Below, one piece after another: positions 60,413 to 64,000 of a DNA stretch of 64,000 nucleotides; within the stretch, counting starts at the first letter, position 1; each line of letters starts with the position of its first letter. The notes beneath the pieces were generated by a model. The model searched no databases and was not told the origin of the DNA. It saw only the letters and a program-made list of their open reading frames with translations. Position numbers and translations under genes: made by a program. The stretch lies in contig OZ024914.1 in assembly GCA_964017125.1 (NCBI GenBank), positions 15,851,508 through 15,915,507 on the forward strand, written 5' to 3'. The DNA comes from Flabesymbios commensalis (taxonomy: Eukaryota; Annelida; Polychaeta; Terebellida; Flabelligeridae).

Positions 60413-63169
60413 ATGGCTAAAGTGTATATTTTCTGTGTCTGGTGCCTGATGCCTTTCTTCTTAGTGAAGACCAATGGGGAAACATTGAGGTTTCGCCCCA
60501 GCAATACATACAAGTTTCCTTTCCAAGATCCTTCACTGTCTTGGAACGCCAGAGTTGATGACTTGGTTGGTCGTCTGACACTGGAAGAGGTTGTTCTTCA
60601 GTCCATGGCCCTGTACCAACATCATACACCAGCTGTACCACGACTAGGGATCCAGCCTTATGTCTGGATCACAGAGTGCATCAGAGGTCAAGTGGGGACC
60701 AACACCACAGCCTTCCCCCAGTCACTCGGGCTGGCCGCAACCTTCAGGTGGGTGACGTACCTGGTATGCATGGTAAGAAGGGCAAGTATTGCTGAGCTCA
60801 ATCAGGTGTACATCTGTAGGACTTTGATTGGTCGAGATCTAGGTCTCGACCGATCACCCTGCTGATCTAGGTAACGATCCGAACGTACAAATCTTGAATG
60901 TCTCATGAATTTCTCAGTTAAAAACTTCTTCTGTTCATCAATATCTTGAACATTTTCTCAACGTCCAATCGTGATTTGATAGCGTGCTGTAATCAGTTCA
61001 ATATTGTATGCCCGCGTGTTATAAACGTGCATGCACTTATATTTGAAGAAGCAGTTAATTTTCGATAACAGGTGCATGCCCTTATAGTCAAACACAATTT
61101 TTTTTAGGAAAAAGGCATGCACTTATACCCCAACATGAAATGACCACGTTAAAAAAATTAATTTCGTGTGGAACGTAGTCTACTGGTTCGAGTCTTGGAC
61201 GGCGGCCTTCGCTGATACGTTCGAACAAGAGTGACCTCCTCCACGTCTCGCATGCCATCACAAAATTTCGTATAGAAGGTTGTCTATATCCGGTTCGAAT
61301 CTTGGACAGCGACTTTCGCTGATACGTTCGAACCAGAGTGACCCCCTCCATGTCTCGCATGCCATAGTCCCACTTATCATTCTTCGCTAATTTATTTTGT
61401 GTTGTACAATCACAATCATGATATGAATGCTATAATAAAAATACAATTTATATTTGAAATGTACTCTTCGTAGTACTTTTAAGAATATATCAATTTGGTT
61501 TTTGACAATATTTTACATATATACTTAAATACACCATGTACACATAAATTCTAATTAGATTTCTACGCTTTCCAGAGTGTCTTTTTTACTACAATGAAAC
61601 ATTGTATAATAAGCTATGTAGTTATTTTAGCTGTGGTTTGGTGCGGGGATAATATTTACACAATATGGCATCAGTTTCTTTTTCGTTACAAATATCTTTA
61701 ATTAATATGTGCTATGGGAACACATAACAGAATAATCTATAAAAATAAAAAAATGTACGTATGATGTACGTATTCTTAAATAGCCATGATGTTTTTTCTG
61801 TGTAAATTTATGTATAAAATTGTAAACACTGTATTATAGTTTGTATTATATCCTGTATTATATTTCACCATTAGTTTTGTACATATTTGAATCATGGTAC
61901 TATTGCATGTGTGTAAAGAGGGCCCATTGCAAATTAGTACGATGTACTAAATTGTCTACCCTCTATAAATAAAGTTTATTATGGTTACCTTGATAAAAAA
62001 TATTTCGACATAAAAAAAATCAAATTTGTAAACTCATTTGTTTTGTAACGACAGTACGCATAACCTTAATAATACACCATATTAACATCCAAATATGCAT
62101 TATATATCCTTATTTCAAGAAAACAACTTTAAAAAATATATTTTTAATTGTTATATAATTATAGGTCTTGTTGCCAGGTACGAGATAAAACTTCACTGTC
62201 TTAACAGTCACCATGTCATATGCAGCATGTTTGTATCGTCACATATATCGTCAACACCTCTGTCCAGGGGGGGGGGGGGGGCTCAAGACGTGATCATTCT
62301 TATAAAAACACAACGTTCTCATTGAATGAGATTAACTGTGAACTGTTGTCGTCCACTTTAGCAACATTTTTTTCGCGGATTAATATTCAATAATAATTTG
62401 TTTAGATGAGTGCCAAGTTTATTTCAAGAACTCCGGTCTTGTAACAATAATCGGCTAAATGGGGACGGGTGTTACAGGGTTGATTATTATAATGTGGCTT
62501 GAAAGAGTCATCTTTTCTTATCATTTAAGGTGTCAGATTAGGTGACATAATTCCTTTTTAAAGGAGTGCACTTAGTTTTCGAAAACAAGTGCATGTACTT
62601 ATATTCGAACATACATCAATTTTACAACATCCCCAAAACATGCGAATTTCACTTATAAGTGCATGCACGTTTATGCACGGTGATACGGTATTATAATCGA
62701 TTTTTTTTAACGTAAAACAAAATTAAAATATCGCAAGATCTACATTATCTAAAATCTATTGTGAACCTATATGTTTTACGCGATAAAAAGTTATCATATT
62801 TCGTCGTAATTTAAGATATGTAGACAATCTAGTGTTCTATTAACATGATTAAAGGAAAATTATTATAAGCATGTGAAGTAGATAAGAGGTATAGGCTACC
62901 AGATACGGAATGCCGATGTTTGAAATATTGTATAACCTGATAACAGTTTGCTACTTAGATTTTAATCATGTTGATAGGACCAAACCAGTACTGTTTTGTT
63001 ATTTGTTAGTCCTGACCTCTTGTTTTCTATGGCGGAGGCCATTTCCCTGGAGGTCCGAGCTCACTGGAATACAGTCCGGCGTGATACAGAGTCCAATGTG
63101 GCTCTGGGTGTGAGCTGCTTCAGCCCTGTCATTAACATCATGCGACACCCTCTGTGGGGCCGAAATCAG
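60413..63169 (+). CDS. Glycoside hydrolase family 3, beta-xylosidase-like, first two exons (partial)
   Basis: Exon 1 is 60413-60747 (start context ACAATGG, donor AG|GTGGGT, phase 2) and exon 2 is 63010-63169 (acceptor TTTGTTAG, donor CAG|GTGGGT, phase 0). Together they encode 165 residues. Residues 1-22 are a signal peptide (hydrophobic core FCVWCLMPFFLV), so the enzyme is secreted or lysosomal. Matches to the N-terminal TIM-barrel of family 3 beta-D-xylosidases include RVDDLVGRLTLEE, ECIRGQVGTNTTAFPQSLGL, an EVRAHWN segment and CFSPVINIMRHPLWGRNQ. In this family the nucleophile Asp lies further along, so it is outside the window, as are all later exons. Such enzymes cleave terminal xylose or arabinose from plant-type polysaccharides. 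Exon 1 reads WITEC where WNTEC or WWTEC is usual. Confidence 0.9.
61020..61150. repeat. ATAAGTGCATGCAC dispersed repeat, in GH3 intron 1
   Basis: Contains GTGCATGCACTTATATTTGAA and further GTGCATGCCCTTATA, GGCATGCACTTATA words. Related copies lie at about 54040-54130 (ending CGGGGATACGGTA) and 62570-62695 (ending ACGGTGATACGGTA), which suggests a small inverted-repeat element family. Confidence 0.65.
61181..61366. repeat. Two-unit direct repeat of about 106 bp with B-box-like words
   Basis: Two copies share GGTTCGA(G/A)TCTTGGAC, TTCGCTGATACGTTCGAAC and GTCTCGCATGCCAT. The GGTTCGAATC word resembles a pol III B box, but no matching A box is seen. It lies in intron 1 of the glycoside hydrolase gene. 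A minus-strand open frame across it is judged non-coding. Confidence 0.7.
61560..61660 (-). repeat. Lone arm of the array-boundary foldback repeat
   Basis: In reverse orientation this carries CCCGCACCAAACCACAGCTA and AAAAAAGACACTCTGGAAAGCGTAGAAA. These are the same words in the same order as at about 4458-4530 and at the starts of the homeobox units. It shows that the boundary sequence is a dispersed repeat and not part of the homeobox gene. Confidence 0.75.
61661..63009. other. Rest of GH3 intron 1
   Basis: No exon is recognised. It includes a 14-bp G run near 62267 and the third ATAAGTGCATGCAC repeat (about 62570-62695). Confidence 0.5.
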
Positions 63170-63178
63170 GTGGGTGCT

Positions 63179-63653
63179 ACCCTTTAAGCCCTCACGATGC
63201 ATTAAAGCATCATTTTACATCCCTCAAAACAGACTTAATTTTCCTACAACTAGGTGTTTTTGAATGAAAAGTTCCATGAAACTGGTTTACTAATACATGC
63301 TTATTTTCTTTAATTTTTCACCCATATCAAATCATCTTTATCCACTATAAGTCGAGAATTGCGACAGCAATTCGCGGCTTGTAGTGGATGAAGATGACAA
63401 TGGTAAATTCGGGCTTGAAAGGCTCAACCCTTTAACCACCAAGTTATTCTATTGGAATGTTTAACCACTTAAAGTTGTGTCTCCCTGACGGGATCCACAA
63501 ATTCAAATGGGTAAAAATTATTCAGATTTGACAAAATGGAGGTGAGCGATTTAAAAATCTTGTTGATTGATGTCACTTTTAAAAAGCTGTATTTAATGTG
63601 CTAATAATACATGTAAAATACAAATTTTATCGGGACCGGCTGTTAAAGGGTTA
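63179..63653. mobile_element. Two adjacent hairpin-bearing non-autonomous elements
   Basis: The first (about 63179-63418) runs from CCCTTTAAGCCCTCACGATG to GGGCTTGAAAGG and contains a near-perfect hairpin (CATCTTTATCCACTATAAG against CTTGTAGTGGATGAAGATG). A partial copy is at about 55218-55500. The second (63423-63653) is a copy of the 48482-48721 element. Both lie in intron 2 of the glycoside hydrolase gene. Confidence 0.7.
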
Positions 63654-64000
63654 AATACATGTAGCCTATCTCGTAGACATAGGTAGGGTTTTTTTATCAT
63701 CATTACATCACAGAAAACTATTGCCAGACGTTTTATCAAATAAATTTCACATTTATCTCGCGAATTTTTGTTTTGTATAAGCTAAACTATTATTTAGTAA
63801 TTTTTTTAACCTCTGTACTGCTAAAGCTAAAATATACGTATCATGTTTATAAGCAAGTTTCAAATCAAATGAAATATTTTCATTCAAATTTATAGAATAA
63901 TAATTATGTTGGATGATCAAGTTATCAAATGTTTATTTTAAGGAGATTTTTTCATTAAGTATTTTCTCATACGTAGCTTTTTTTGTCATTTGAAGATGGA
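63654..64000. other. GH3 intron 2, no further feature
   Basis: AT-rich sequence without an exon. The next exon of the glycoside hydrolase gene lies outside the window. Confidence 0.5.

Noticed and set aside
61088-61360. 90-residue minus-strand frame across a two-unit repeat
   Set aside because: It is an internal duplication in an intron of a plus-strand gene, with pol III-like words and no protein family match.
1-64000. CRISPR arrays, operons or prokaryotic systems
   Set aside because: The genes have GT-AG introns and eukaryotic promoters. The repeats are satellites, MITEs and segmental duplications without spacer structure.

Overview
The window is AT-rich animal DNA with spliced genes, dense foldback and MITE-like repeats, LINE relics and long pentanucleotide arrays. 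Nothing bacterial is present. A glycoside hydrolase 3 xylosidase-like gene, a Golgi beta-1,4-galactosyltransferase and a divergent tandem homeobox gene suggest a marine invertebrate such as a hemichordate, lancelet or lophotrochozoan. I cannot fix the phylum from the sequence.

Layout. 1-9386: repeat-rich flank. It holds a segmental-duplication block 'E' (about 1716-4090), a 20-bp minisatellite with two near-perfect palindromes ('A', about 4091-4500), a truncated copy of the homeobox upstream region ('B/C', about 4506-6298), the 3' end of a dead LINE (about 6481-7412) and two small foldback elements. 9387-43350: three tandem units, each carrying a two-exon homeobox gene on the plus strand (12977-13994, 24045-24927, 35977-36991). 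Each gene encodes an N-terminal eh1-type (Groucho/TLE-binding) motif and a complete 60-residue homeodomain. Each is preceded by the same compact promoter: CRE palindrome, CCAAT box inside a GC-rich inverted repeat, and TATA box. A GTCT-N5-GGCGCC pair that looks like Smad sites lies about 1 kb upstream. Copies 1 and 3 are full length (253 aa). Copy 2 is cut to 209 aa by a junction that also removes about 2.2 kb of 3' flank.

44-53.4 kb: a complete six-exon beta-1,4-galactosyltransferase gene on the minus strand (335 aa when the exons are joined). Its first intron holds a roughly 310-335-bp tandem satellite and a pentanucleotide array. 53.4-60.4 kb: repeat-rich intergenic DNA with a nearly 1-kb (ATGCN)n array. 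60.4 kb to the end: the first two exons of a secreted glycoside hydrolase 3 gene on the plus strand, which runs off the window.

Most notable is the homeobox array. Unit 2 looks like a mosaic: its left part, including the gene, matches unit 3 almost without indels at a constant 11,932-bp offset, while its right part matches unit 1. The switch point is the same 4-bp ACCA microhomology that truncates the gene, so one illegitimate exchange explains both features. Other unit boundaries fall in a foldback-rich repeat, which suggests repeat-driven turnover of a developmental regulator.
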